Shown: piece after piece, positions 34,815 through 45,649 of the stretch
Position numbering within the stretch: position 1 is the stretch's first letter
Layout of the letters: the number at the start of each line of letters is the position of its first letter
NCBI GenBank assembly: GCA_002110485.1
Contig: MOWL01000088.1
Coordinates: 1,612,001 to 1,676,000 of the forward strand
Source of the DNA: Emergomyces orientalis
Lineage: Eukaryota; Ascomycota; Eurotiomycetes; Onygenales; Ajellomycetaceae
DNA length: 64,000 nt
Direction: 5' to 3'
Translations under genes and position numbers: made by a program
Notes under the pieces: generated by a model
The model's input: the letters and a program-made list of their open reading frames with translations, nothing else
What the model was told of the DNA's origin: nothing
The model's database searches: none

Positions 34815-35345
34815 ATGTCAGACATCTCTCAACTCTTCACTAGGTCTGAATGGACAAGTGCCTTGTTTGACTGTCGGCCAGTTGACATATGTAAGTAATT
34901 GTATTTGCTATCTTACTTCTTACTAATTATATTTTAGGTATACTGGGTTTCTGTTGTCCTTGCTTTCTCTTTGGAAAAACTCGAAGTCGTGTGAGAGGTG
35001 ATGATGTATCTGACCTTACATACTGCAATAAAAATGTAGGTAATCTAATGACTTCTAGTAGTCTTCTCATTCTAACCTAACTCTCAGTGTTGCCGTTGGT
35101 TCTGTCTTTCTCTTTGCAGCTGTCAGGGTGTTATTCAGGCGCTAGGGCGCACAAAGATACGGAATAAATTCAACATCGAGGGAGGGTGCATCAGCGATTG
35201 GTGTGGATCATGCTGCTGCCCATGTTGCTCTCTAATCCAGGAAGAGAAGGAAGTTTTAGTTCGCACTCAGGCAGATGGATATCAGAAAGTGCCTAGAATG
35301 ACTGCTAGTTATTTACAAAGAGAATCAGCAGCTGAAAGAGACTAG
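34815..35345 (+). CDS. PLAC8 family cysteine-rich protein
   Basis: The model is join(34815..34890, 34938..35035, 35088..35345), 143 aa. The signature is clear: EWTSALFDCRPVDIC, then LGFCCPCFLFGKTRSRV, then YCNKN joined to CCRWFCLSLCSC, and finally NKFNIEGGCISDWCGSCCCP. PLAC8/PCR proteins are small membrane-associated proteins linked to metal handling and cell-size control. Introns of 47 and 52 bp both restore the Cys pattern. Confidence 0.85.
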
Positions 35346-35757
35346 ATGATTTAAACCGAGGAATGGCAGTCACTGCTGTGCACCTCTACTTGTTGTAGCA
35401 GTCAGAGAGCTAGCTGACAACGGTCAAGCACTCTGATTATTGTTTTGGCTCAGTGACTTAACTGTAAGATTCAACCTAGAGGTAAAAGCACACTCACTGA
35501 GAATGATGGATCATAAATAGGGTTGAGAGCTATTTTATCTACATTTTTTCTCTAAATGATACATACATCATACATGGTTTTATGCTTGGCTGAATGAATT
35601 TATGGAACAGTAATTGACTTATATTATAAATTTAAATGAAGTAAGTAATAAGATTATATCACTCTTAATTTAAAATTATACATCTTAAAACATGAATAAA
35701 CAATATACCATTCTGACTAAGATACATTATACATCTGATATTAAATTATGTGAAATA
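35346..35757. other. AT-rich intergenic region
   Basis: No gene or repeat of note. Confidence 0.4.
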
Positions 35758-36084
35758 TTATCTTTTTCTTCTTGACTCAGCATGGACAAGACGCTTATAT
35801 GCACTATTTAGAAAATCATTATCCTGTTGAAGAGCTTCATTTCTCTGCTCTAGTCTTCTAAGCCGCACTTCGATTTCTGCAATCTGACTTTGGCAGCTTC
35901 TCTGAGCATGAAGTAGTGTTCTCATTCGTTGATGATACTCTTCCTCCAGAAGGCTTCTTGAGTTTTCAATTTCCATATAGCATTTGCGAACATTGGAGAG
36001 TTTTTTGGAGAGATCTTGGAATTCTTGCTGCTTTTTAGCAAGACGAACTATGAAATATGAAATATGGTTACTCTTACCAGTCAT
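35758..36084 (-). CDS. Small coiled-coil protein (108 aa)
   Basis: The single frame from the ATG at 36084 encodes a long helix with heptad-like spacing (KQQEFQDLSKKLSNVRKCYM; IAEIEVRLRRLEQRNEALQQ). It ends in a basic tail. No other domain is visible. A potential 30-bp GT-AG segment near the start is too short to be a credible intron and does not change the frame. It is one of a group of small coiled-coil genes between here and 45.6 kb. Confidence 0.65.
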   Translation of the reverse strand: MTGKSNHISYFIVRLAKKQQEFQDLSKKLSNVRKCYMEIENSRSLLEEEYHQRMRTLLHAQRSCQSQIAEIEVRLRRLEQRNEALQQDNDFLNSAYKRLVHAESRRKR

Positions 36085-36289
36085 GATCGTGTAAATGAAA
36101 TTGTAATTGATAAATTCTGAGCTGTGAGGTAAGGGTCAAAAAATCAATTTCAATTGATCTCGATGTATGTAAGTGGTATTGGTGTTGATGGGGAAGTTTT
36201 TAACTTGGTCAAATTATTTATTGAATGAATCTAGGCCTTATTTATGCCATTCAACCAGCGTGGATATGTCAATTTGCAGGTTTAAGCCT

Positions 36290-36510
36290 CGGCGAGGTGT
36301 TGCACCGAGCCGTTTTTTAGTTTTGTCAAGGGCTGGCCCCTCTTGTTGTTTGCAAATACGCTAGTTACCCCCACACCACTGGAAGTCGTGTCAGAAGCGC
36401 GAGCTGTTCATGATGCGGGGACAGGTGCCAGCCATTTTTTTGTCTTGTCAAGAAATAACTTCTTTCATTGGTTGCAGATACCCACCCTAGTAAGTGGGAG
36501 AAGCGCGAGC
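36290..36510. repeat. Two related direct repeats
   Basis: Two blocks share a T-run, TTTGTCTTGTCAAG-like sequence, TTGCA(A/G)ATAC, CCC(C)AC and GAAGCGCGAGC. They are about 110 bp apart and diverged. They may belong to the same short-element class as 22.2 kb, with which they share GCGCGAGC and CCCCAC motifs. Confidence 0.45.
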
Positions 36511-36716
36511 CATCGTGTCCAGGCATTGACCAGTCCTTGAAATATGCGCAATAATCACATGATCACATATATCTGCCGGTAACCTTGCTATCACCAACAA
36601 CCTTTGCTTTGTTTCGACCTAGCTAAATGGATCAAGGTTTCCTATGGTGAGATCTCCTTAGCTAACAAGACTAAAAAACACTTTGCCGCTCCAATCAAAT
36701 TCTAATTCAGTTTGGC

Positions 36717-37231
36717 TCAGAAAGGTTCTGACATAATCCCTGCTTCAGCCAAATTCGGCTCACAGTTCACCAACTCATAGATTGTAGTGGTGATTTGTTC
36801 TGCCCAAGGTTGCAGTCTCCCCATTGATCCTTGAAGCTTAGAGATATCCTTCAATAATTCCTCCATTCTCATAGTCAGCTCTGTAACTTTTGTATTCAAC
36901 TCCTCCATTCTAGATTTTCATTAGTTCAGTCTAATATGGGTTTGGAGGCGAAGTGTTCCTACTGGCTTTTCAGCTGCGTATACTCCTCAACCATGTACGA
37001 GCATGATTCCACAGTTTCGGGAGGAGGGGATGATTGAATGCTTTCAGTCTGTGGGGTTTGGCTCTCGATTTGATCAGCTGTCTCGAGTTTCAGATCCCCG
37101 GCCAGGGGATTATTTTCCTGTGCCGCCGGCAGACTACTCTCCTGCGTTCCTTGTGGAATATACGCTTCCTGCCAACCTAGATAATGCTGGTAGAGATAGC
37201 CTTCGTCATCAGGAAGGTTTCGGGTTGCCAT
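36717..37231 (-). CDS. Coiled-coil protein with Pro/Gln-rich front (153 aa)
   Basis: The model is complement(join(36717..36909, 36963..37231)). The 53-bp intron (GTAGGA...TCTAG) joins an acidic Pro/Gln/Ser-rich N-terminal part (QTPQTESIQSSPPPETVES) in frame to a C-terminal coiled coil (MEELNTKVTELTMRMEELLK DISKLQ). No catalytic motif is present. It looks like a protein-contact module. Confidence 0.6.
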
Positions 37232-37765
37232 TTGGCCGAGAGCAATGAAAATTGAAAAAAATTGCAGATTATTTAAAAAGTGATGTAGGAAGAACCTCTC
37301 AGGCTATATTTGTAAAACTTTTCCTGGCAGCTCTGTCAAAGTCCCTTGACCTCTTTTATGTCCATTCAAGGTGGTATTTCAGAAATTTCAGACCAATTAC
37401 CCGTTAAACACCCCGGTTCCCTGCATACTGCCCTTTTGGGCGGAAGACGCGGAAACTCTTCCTATTGCACAAGATCAATAGTCGCGTATCCCTACCCTGG
37501 GACAGAGGAGGGGAAGCGAATTTCAGGGGTGGGAAGAATCAGCTAAGAAGACGAGGGGATAGAGATCAAATTAATTGATATTCCTAACACTGATACAGCT
37601 GGCATATATATGGCTACTTCTCACCTCTTTTTAGAATTCCTTCGATCACCTCAACAGTTCAATTTTCAATGAACTCCCATCTCTACTCTGGTGTCTTTGC
37701 GGGTTGTCTATCTAAAAATCTTTCTCATCACAAAATCTCAATCTCGCCGTTGCATTCCGTTTACA
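37232..37765. other. Intergenic region between divergent genes
   Basis: Probably the shared upstream region of the divergent coiled-coil genes at 36.7-37.2 and 37.8-38.4 kb. No gene seen. Confidence 0.4.
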
Positions 37766-38407
37766 ATGGCCTTTCAATCGCAATCACAAAATCCAGTATT
37801 CTCGGGTCTCTCCCCTCTTCAAGCCCAGCCGGCCATCTATCCTGTCAGAAGAGATATGCCGCCACCGCCCTGCAATACCCGCAACGACTGTCCAGTATGT
37901 AAGACTTTGAAAGAATTATCCGACCGTGAGCGCGCCTTGCAACTACATCTCGATGGATTCCACCGCCAAGCCAACCAGGACAGGCTTTCCCTGGATAATT
38001 ATGGGCGGGTGTGCAAGGACTTGAGGCTGTCAATCACTGCTCTGGAACGTGAACGACAGTCACTGAAAGTTGCTCTTGAGAAGGGGCTAAGAGCTGAATG
38101 CGCAATCCTTGATGACCTGAAGATCGAGAAGGAAAAGACCGGCACAGCTCAGAGGAGGTGTACAAGCTTGTATGCTGAAAATGCAACCCTATGGAAATTT
38201 ATCGAGGAAGTGGAAGTGGTCCCCGCAAACCCCAACCAGGCCTCGCCAACATTCCGTGACCTTTACTTCTCCAACGAGGAACTGCGGAAACGCCTCTCTG
38301 AATTACAGGAGAATGCATCCACTGTGATTTATGATGAGAATGATGATGATGATGATGATGATGAGGGAACTGAGATTATGGATGAGGGTGACCAGGCTTC
38401 AATCTAA
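37766..38407 (+). CDS. Coiled-coil protein with acidic tail (213 aa)
   Basis: The frame starts at the ATG at 37766, after an open but unlikely extension. A Gln/Pro start (MAFQSQSQNPVFSGLSPLQA) and a CPVC pair precede a long helical region (LSDRERALQLHLDGFHRQAN; SITALERERQSLKVALEKGL) and an Asp-rich run encoded by a (GAT)n microsatellite near 38340-38365, then a short tail. No domain is recognised beyond coiled coil. Confidence 0.65.
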   Translation: MAFQSQSQNPVFSGLSPLQAQPAIYPVRRDMPPPPCNTRNDCPVCKTLKELSDRERALQLHLDGFHRQANQDRLSLDNYGRVCKDLRLSITALERERQSLKVALEKGLRAECAILDDLKIEKEKTGTAQRRCTSLYAENATLWKFIEEVEVVPANPNQASPTFRDLYFSNEELRKRLSELQENASTVIYDENDDDDDDDEGTEIMDEGDQASI

Positions 38408-38855
38408 ATTCTATCTTGTCTATCTTGAGATAATAATGTATATACCAAGGTTATGACAGTCTAGTGAAATTTTACAAATGCGCATCTTTATCATTCACTT
38501 CTCAGATTCTAAGCACTGTAAAGTGCTTACATCTTCATGACCGAATAGTATAGATAGTATGAAGCAGTTTGATAGCTAACTGACTCATTGCAGAAGAAGA
38601 TGATTATGTAATTTTTAAGCGCCAGGCAGAGACTAGTTTGGGTAGTTAGCCCGATGGGCAGGACGTACCACCGCAACTTTCCAAGGTTTCGCACTTAAGG
38701 CTATGGAGAAAGCGGTAGATTGGCAGGCCAATCACATCATGAATAAAATTGCAAAATGCAATTCTGCCCACCCTTCAAGCACCGCTACTTATGTTGATCA
38801 TTGACCTAAAACCAATACCAGTGTCTGAGGCACTGAGATAAAGAAACAGTTAGTT
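38408..38855. other. Intergenic region
   Basis: No gene or repeat of note. Confidence 0.4.
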
Positions 38856-39290
38856 TTAAAAATCAAGGCCGCTTTCTCTCTTTTCCTCTGTAATTCCATG
38901 CAGCTTTAAATAATTCTTATCTGCCTCATTTAGCTGTCGAGTAGTTTCAGATAAGGTTTCCTCCATCATTCCAGAAACATACACCATGATGCTTTTAAGA
39001 CTCATTAAAGCATGTCTATATTCCTCATGCAAGGATAATTCCGCACGAAGGTAGGAGTTTTCAAATGTAAGATCAAGAATCTGATCATCAACATAGCATG
39101 AGGAAGATCGGCGCTTTGCATTTTGAGCACGAGATGGAAGGCGTTCAAGGCGAGAGGAAGTGCCGCCATGAAGAAGAATTTGATGATCAAGCGGTGATAT
39201 CTCTTCAGGAATGGTATGCAGAGAGGTTCTCTTGAATGACACAGTTCTTTTAGTTCCCTCTTTCAAAATTTGAGCGGTGGAATTAAACAT
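38856..39290 (-). CDS. Small helical protein (144 aa)
   Basis: A single frame from the ATG at 39290. A basic front (KEGTKRTVSFKRTSLHTIPE) is followed by RLPSRAQNAKRRSSS and a helical second half (LTFENSYLRAELSLHEEYRH; ETTRQLNEADKNYLKLHGIT). No known domain. It belongs by size and style to the coiled-coil group in this segment. Confidence 0.55.
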   Translation of the reverse strand: MFNSTAQILKEGTKRTVSFKRTSLHTIPEEISPLDHQILLHGGTSSRLERLPSRAQNAKRRSSSCYVDDQILDLTFENSYLRAELSLHEEYRHALMSLKSIMVYVSGMMEETLSETTRQLNEADKNYLKLHGITEEKRESGLDF

Positions 39291-39399
39291 TTTTTGAAAC
39301 TTTTGAGGTTAAGATTAAAACTTCTTATCAATGCACAGTCCATTGCTTAGCTGACTTTTATACTGACCCATATTTTCTTATAAGTTATCTACAAGTTAA

Positions 39400-39720
39400 T
39401 TTCTGCAAATATTGATTTAACCTGCAAGCTAATCTATTCTGTAAATTAATTTATTTTGCAAGCTGATTATTCTGCAAGCTAATTTATCTGCAAATCTGTA
39501 AACTAATTTATTAAGCAAGCTGATTTATTCTGCAAGTCATTTTTATCCATACCTCTCTTTATCTACAAGTTAATTTATCTGCAAGTTAATTTTTACAAAC
39601 TTATTTATTGTGCAAGCTATTTCTTTTTGTAAGTTAATTTATGATATAACTTATTTATCTGCCGAACCAGATTGCAGGTTTTGCAAGCTATTTTATTTTC
39701 GTGAGGACTCTTATTTCTTG
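39400..39720. repeat. Intergenic CTGCAAGCTAATTTATT repeats
   Basis: CTGCAAGCTAATTTAT, GCAAGCTGATTATTC, CTGCAAGTTAATTT and similar units recur at least ten times between two divergent genes. They are reverse-oriented relatives of the GCTTGCAG motif at 34.5 kb. Confidence 0.65.
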
Positions 39721-39839
39721 CATATTATATTCTTTTAAATCACAGATAACCGTCAGTAATATACTTTAAATTTGATTCTTTTGAGTAAATCATTTTAATC
39801 TCTCTTTGACTCCGATACTTATGCTTTATCTCAATATTC

Positions 39840-40975
39840 ATGGCAGCAAGCACTACAAACAGACTTACTATTGTTCCAAGCTCGGCTGACATCAAAAATG
39901 TTTTGGAGAAGTCAACCGACACTAAAAAATTCGCTGAAAGCCAGGTTTCAAATGCTTTAAGATCAAAACAGCATCAGGTTTTAGAGCGACATACTCTGAA
40001 ACCTCCTAAAATTCCTTTGGCTATCAACACCGACGCAAACCACAAACTGAAAAAGAAAAAAGGCTTTATTTCTTATGAAAGCCCCTGGAAGCGGTACTGG
40101 GGTGTTTGGGAGAAAAGTCAAGCTGGACTAGGAATTCTTGCTTACGAGAACATCAAGCTATTTCCTGTTGTGTTTATTAAACAAACTGAATTCTTTACAT
40201 CAAATCAGCAGCTGGATCATCTGAAAGAAATATCTCACACAAATATAATCTCTTTGAAAGAAGGGTTTATAAATGACAAATTGATGTTTCTTGTCTATGA
40301 GCCTGCACGCGCCTCTCTGGCTGACCTGCATGGAAGCCCATATGCTATTTTTAATGAAGCTGACATAGCTGCTGTATGCAAAGAGGTATGTAAATCTTAT
40401 TAAAAAATGCCAAATGTATTAATAACATTGCTCAAGGTTCTTCATGGGTTAAAATATATTCACAACACTCTTCAAATTACACATGGCTCAATAACCTCCA
40501 GTAACATTCTTCTTGCTGAAGATGGAAGCATTAAAATAGGTACTTTTACACTAAACTCATTTCGAATCCTTGCTGACTGATAAAGCAAATATTGGAGAAA
40601 GTCTACTGAGAGCAGTTGATGTGAAAGAAAAATACCAGGATATAAAATCTGTTGGTCTGATTGCTGTCAAGCTCAAGGAGAGACAAACAGGTTTACAGTA
40701 TCCTAATTCACTTATGCTTCAAGAACCAGAGAGTGCATCAGCAGAGCTAAAGGATTTTATTCAAAAATCTGCATCTAGTGATACATTATTACAGGTAAGA
40801 TTGCCCAAAATTTCTCATTCTCATCACCAGTCAAATAATAACTTACTAAATTATAATATAACAGCATGAATTTCTTTTAAAGTCCCCAGGTCCATGGTGC
40901 TTAAAGCCATATCTTTTGGAGGCAGAGCCATACATAACTGAATCTGGTCGGCACATTAATAATAATAATGTATAA
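39840..40975 (+). CDS. Protein pseudokinase
   Basis: The model is join(39840..40385, 40437..40539, 40586..40794, 40865..40975), 322 aa. The fold order of a kinase is visible: an N-lobe strand with Lys (PVVFIKQTEFF), DHLKEISHTNIISLKEGFI, the hinge (LMFLVYEPARASLADLHG), then VLHGLKYIHN and ITHGSITSSNILLAEDGSIK, and the end (LLQHEFL). The catalytic HRD is replaced by HGS (198-200) and DFG by ANI (217-219), while Asn205 of the HRDxxxxN loop remains. A catalytically dead kinase acting as a scaffold or decoy is the best reading. All introns (46-70 bp) are in phase and the frame is intact. Confidence 0.8.
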
Positions 40976-41346
40976 TGATGAATTTTTCAGAGAATCCTCA
41001 ACGGTTTACTTCAAAGTCAACGGAATGTCCTGGCTTAGCATCATGAATAGCTCTGCCGCCAACGTAGATTTCAAGAAAAATATATATAAAGGCTCCACGG
41101 CAATTTTAACATAGACTAGTTAACCAATTCAAGATCATACAGCTTCTTAAAGGCTTTTGTCTTCTACTTCTCTGTCATGTAAAACCAGACACATCTGAGG
41201 TCTAAGAAATGTGCTAAAAAGATCTTTATAGTATTCAGGAATTCATCTGTTGTCATTCAGAGTTGCAGCAGATGGTTTAAGCAAGAGTATCTGTTAAAAT
41301 GTGAAATCTGTTAACAGAATAACTCTTGGCACCCATTAGGTCCTCG
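40976..41346. other. Intergenic region
   Basis: No gene supported. Confidence 0.4.
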
Positions 41347-41806
41347 GGAGACTGCTGACCCTGGGAGACTACTGGCCTGGGGAGGTATCTTGCTTAGGGA
41401 AAACTGCTGCTTGGGGAGACTGCTGGCCGGGGGAGGTATCCTGCTTAGGGAAAATTGCTGACTTGGGGAGACTGCTGGCCTGGGGAGGTATCCTGCTTAG
41501 GGAAAACTGCTGACTTGGGGAGACTGCTGGCCAGGGGAGGTATCCTGCTTAGGGAAAACTGCTGACTTGGGGAGACTGCTGGCCAGGGGAGGTATCCTGC
41601 TTAGGGAAAACTGCTGACTTGGGGAGACTGCTGGCCAGGGGAGGTATCCTGCTTAGGGAAAATTGCTGACTTGGGGAGACTGCTGGCCTGGGGAGGTATC
41701 CTGCTTAGGGAAAACTGCTGACTTGGGGAGACTGCTGGCCTGGGGAGGTATCCTGCTTAGGGAAAACTGCTGACTTGGGGAGGCATCCTGCTTGGGGAAA
41801 ACTGCT
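41347..41806. repeat. 52-bp minisatellite, about eight copies
   Basis: The unit contains GGGGAGACTGCTGGCC, GGGGAGGTATCCTGCTTAGG and GAAAACTGCTGACTT and is 52 bp long. Central copies differ by one or two bases (CCTG/CCAG, AAAACT/AAAATT), the outer ones more. Because 52 is not a multiple of three it is not a protein repeat. It lies just 3' of the DUF3723 gene. Confidence 0.9.
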
Positions 41807-41948
41807 GACTGGGTGTCCCAAATGATAATCATCAGATTATTTATAGATCTCGGATAAATCAAATTCAATTCCATCCGTTTCGTCTCCTTTAATTCTAATA
41901 GGGAACAAATATATTTTCCTTTTATTTATACATTATTTTCATTAATTC

Positions 41949-44447
41949 TCACAACTGTTCCTCCTCAATCACATCCTGCGGATGCACTGCACGGGTCCGC
42001 TTTGGATCATCTAGATTTTCTTCTACTTCTTCTTGCCTTGTTTTTGTTAGCCGTTCCACTTTCCGCTTTCCGGTTTTAGAATCATGCATCGACACGTGTT
42101 TCAGAATATCTTCTATTGAGTCAGAAGTTCCGGTGGATACTACTCCAGGACCTGACTTTAAACCAACAAACAACAGTCTCTCTTTTTTTGCTACCTCCAG
42201 GATCCTCTCATCAGGTAAACTTTGACCTTTTTTCCCATTACAATGCATGAAATAATGATCTTTAGCTAGTGAGTTTATTGCAAGCTGAAGGGCGTCATCA
42301 TCGTTCCAAAATTTGTAGAACTGCCGAGAGGCAAACATATAGAAGACAATGAGATTGTCATCTGAAGAAGCATCCCACATTTTCAATATCTCCCCTGCGC
42401 TGCGATTGGCTGCTATCTCAAGCTTCTTATTGACTTCGCCGCTGAAGTTTTCAAACCCTTCTGCTTGGGGGACTGTTGGCTTATTCGGGCCTGAGGACGC
42501 TGTTGGCTCTATGTAACTGCTTAAAAAGGTCGTTTGGTTGAGAAGGTTAGGTTGCTCAACTGGTATGCCTGGGCTGGCTGAGGGATAATCTTCATGTACC
42601 GGAGAACTTGGGAACTCATAAAGTTGATTATATATGAGTTCCTTTCCAAAGAAAGAGAATATTACCTCCCGTGTAACTGCAAGTGATGTTGGATACCGGG
42701 CAACAGAGGAATCAAAAATATAAATATGCTCAATAAAAAAGTAACACCGGTCATTCTGAATGTGAGATGCAAGGGGTCGATTATACCGACGACACTGAGG
42801 GTCACTCTTTGCATTCGTACTCAATTCTGGTAGTCCATCAGCTATCTTTCTTTTCTTATGAAGTTGCGTTAGAATATGATGTATTTGGCGCGTAGCTTGT
42901 CTAACGAGGCTTGGGTCTGGTGCATAGAGTTCGACCTGACACATATGCTCCATGAAATAGCGGCATGTATCATAATTGACGTCCTGGTGAGATAACTTCT
43001 CAATCTCTGTTGAGTTAAAACCTAGGCTTCTCGCCTGACCTGCCAGAAGCGGCAACCCTCGGATAGAGGAAAATGTGTGGATATTCTCAGATGTATGAGA
43101 ATCCCTCAGCGGGATCACAAATAATCGCATAGCACAGAGCCACAGTTGCACGTATGACATATGCGATGCTATTTTCACACCACCTGGTGCTAATTTGTAA
43201 TCTGCTGCAGATGTTTGAATGATGCATGAATTTTCAGTATTCACATATTTCTTCAACATCGCATTCCTGACAGAGCCCTTAAAAGTTTTTGGCAGAAGAC
43301 CGCGTAATGCTCTGCTGGGGAGTTCTAGATACAGCCAGTCCTGACTGAATGTGTGAAGGGAGAGTATTCTCCCGGAGATTTGGAGCAGACACTCCAAAAC
43401 ATTGCTTCTTCTCTCTGAATCCAGAAGTGCAGGAAATATTTCTCTGTTGTTCATCAGATCTTGGATACGTTTCTGATCCACAAGAGAGTAAGCTGGCATG
43501 AGGCCCTCTAAGAGATGCACTGAGTGCGCATCAACCAGAGCAGCAGTATCATTGGGAAACACAGACCAGACCTTACAAGTCTGTTCTAAGTAATTATTTG
43601 ACTCCTGTTAAGAATTCAATCAGCATGCCCCAATAGCAAACATCATGGGCAGGAAGATTCACCTCATAACATCTTGAGTCAACAACGCGCCGAAAGAGTT
43701 TAACATTGACTGGGGCCCATAGTCCAATATAGGGTAAGAGACGATCAAACTGTCTTAGCAGTCGTTTCTGCTTCTGCATCTGGCGCACATGCCGCCGTTT
43801 AACAGAACTCCATCTTGCCCACCAGGCCTCCGCCCGAGGACCATCATTCCGTAGCTGATGACAGCGGAGGTTGCGATAGATGTCACCGTCACTGAAATTC
43901 TGCTCATTTGAGTATTTCTCTCGCAGTCGATCTCTCGCAGCGGCTGGGAGGCCTTTCCAATAGTTAGTAAAATATCATTGTCGCGAGAAAAAGAGTAGGG
44001 CCTACTGTCTAGATAAAGTCTTGCTCCCCACCATCTCTCACCAGGTGAGAAGAATTCGTTCGCCGCTCGTAGGCGGCTCTTGCCCTGCAAACATAGAAGC
44101 CCTGTACCATGCCTCAATATTAGATTGGGGGGTTCAATGCCATTCAAAAGCACGTCCTGTGTTGTTCTGGAGTCATTTATTGCCTGGCTCAAAATTTTCT
44201 GGTCGATGAGAACAGGAACATAATTATCAGGGTCCTCGCGATCACAACCCACAGACTCAAATAATTTCAGCAGCCTTATAGCATTTTGACCCTCAACATT
44301 CTGGCCTACGGGTCTGGAGCCGAGGATGCTGTCGTTCTCCAGCTGGAAATGTGAAAGGTTAATCTTTGCGTATCCTCGGAAATGCCGAATGGCCTCAATC
44401 GTCTCCGGGTTGGCCGTGTGGTTGTCAATGTCCTCCATTTGCTCCAT
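41949..44447 (-). CDS. DUF3723 protein (Starship auxiliary gene)
   Basis: The model is complement(join(41949..43604, 43663..43952, 44006..44447)), 795 aa. Both introns (53 and 58 bp, the first with a TACTAAC branch site) are in phase. The conserved fungal DUF3723 pattern is seen: FRGYAKINLSHFQ, GCDREDPDNYVPVLID, LLCLQGKSRLRAA, REKYSNEQNFSDGDIYRNLR, WWARWSSVKRRHVRQ and LLPYIGLWAPVNVKLFRRVV, followed by LLEGLMPAYSLVDQKRIQ. The C-terminus is charged (KRKVERLTKTRQEEVEENLD). The start is the ATG at 44447. DUF3723 genes are among the most frequent companions of Starship captains; their biochemical function is not known. Confidence 0.85.
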
Positions 44448-44956
44448 GTTTGACACATGGCAGGGACGAGAAGCAAAAGATTCGTACTATTTATATAACT
44501 CAACTGAACCAGCCTGAACCAGAAATGGCTCGCAGAAGAAGTTTCTTTCGGCGCGCATCATTCAGAGGTGCCATATGCCATGGCCTTTTATGCTGGCAGT
44601 TCATGGTATTTCAGAACCCGCGCGGCACTTTTAGTGTACTTTTTACGCCAGACTTTTCACGATATGTTATTGGGTTGGTGAAGACACTAAAAGCTCAGCC
44701 TCCAGACAAGGAAGGGGATAGGTGGATAAACAGGCGACGGACGTAGTTCGGTGGGATCCTAACACCTGAGATGTATCTACTGAAATGCTGGAGTGAGAAA
44801 TGCACCCGACTGTTCATATGTGCACTACTTAGGGATACTTCACACTCAAAGCCTTGATCTAGCTGGTGGCACAAGTTTTCTTAAAATTATCATTGAAAAA
44901 ACAATATTTCTGTCATATTTTGTCTTAAACACAATTGAGAAATTACAAGCAATTCA
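44448..44956. other. Intergenic region
   Basis: An open plus-strand frame (44366-44746) has an Arg-rich stretch (MARRRSFFRRASFRGA) but no domain, and lies partly antisense to DUF3723. I do not count it as a gene. Confidence 0.4.
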
Positions 44957-45649
44957 TTATGAACTGTTTTGTGTCATTGATAAGAGCTCTGACTGAACTG
45001 TCTGTAGAGGTGAGATTGCCTCAGTCACTCTCTGCAGCCATTCACCAGAAGTTTGTTGAAATAACTTGGCCATTGACAGCCATTGCTTGACTTCCTCTTC
45101 CAGATGTATGACCTTTGCCTGCTGTTCCTCACCCAGCCTCTTCAAATTCTCTATAGTTTCCTCAGCCAGCTCTCTTCTCTTCATCTCACAGGCTGCTTGC
45201 AGCTTCCATTGTACCAGCTCTTCAGAAGACTTTTTGTTTTCAGCTAGAATATTGTGAGATATCTCATTTATTGATTCTGTATCAGCCTGATCATCTTCTG
45301 ACATCTGTGAAAATTCTTCTGCAAGAATAGCCTGTAACAACTTCTTCTCCAAATTTTCATTCACTGCTTGGCACAATGTCTTGTATGCCCCAATTGAGTG
45401 TTTACTAAGATGTGTTTTAAGTAGTCGTTTTATTGAAGGAGCTGCCTTCCATGCATAAGATGTATTGATATTTGGAATCAAGCGGACATCTGCTGGATCA
45501 ACTCGGATCTTCAAGGCATTCCCTGTTTAGTTTCATTAACTGAATAGAACGTTTATCTTTCTTGGATTGACCTTACAGATGTGCTCTGATAATGCTTTTC
45601 GGCATTCAGTCCTCCAGTAGGAGCGGTTGTGGTTGCGTGCCTCTGCCAT
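44957..45649 (-). CDS. Coiled-coil protein (212 aa)
   Basis: The model is complement(join(44957..45522, 45577..45649)). Exon 1 begins MAEARNHNRSYWRTECRKAL; the 54-bp intron (GTAAGG...AACAG) splits a Trp codon and restores the frame. The front half contains LIPNINTSYAWKAAPSIKRL; the rest is a long coiled coil (KKSSEELVQWKLQAACEMKR; LGEEQQAKVIHLEEEVKQWL). No other domain is seen. It is head-to-tail with DUF3723 on the same strand. Confidence 0.7.

Noticed and set aside
41653..41874. Minus-strand frame with a repeating SAVFPKQDTSPGQQ pattern
   Set aside because: It follows the 52-bp minisatellite; the unit is not a multiple of three, so a long protein repeat cannot be maintained.
44366..44746. 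Plus-strand frame with an Arg-rich segment
   Set aside because: It is partly antisense to DUF3723 exon 1 and has no domain.
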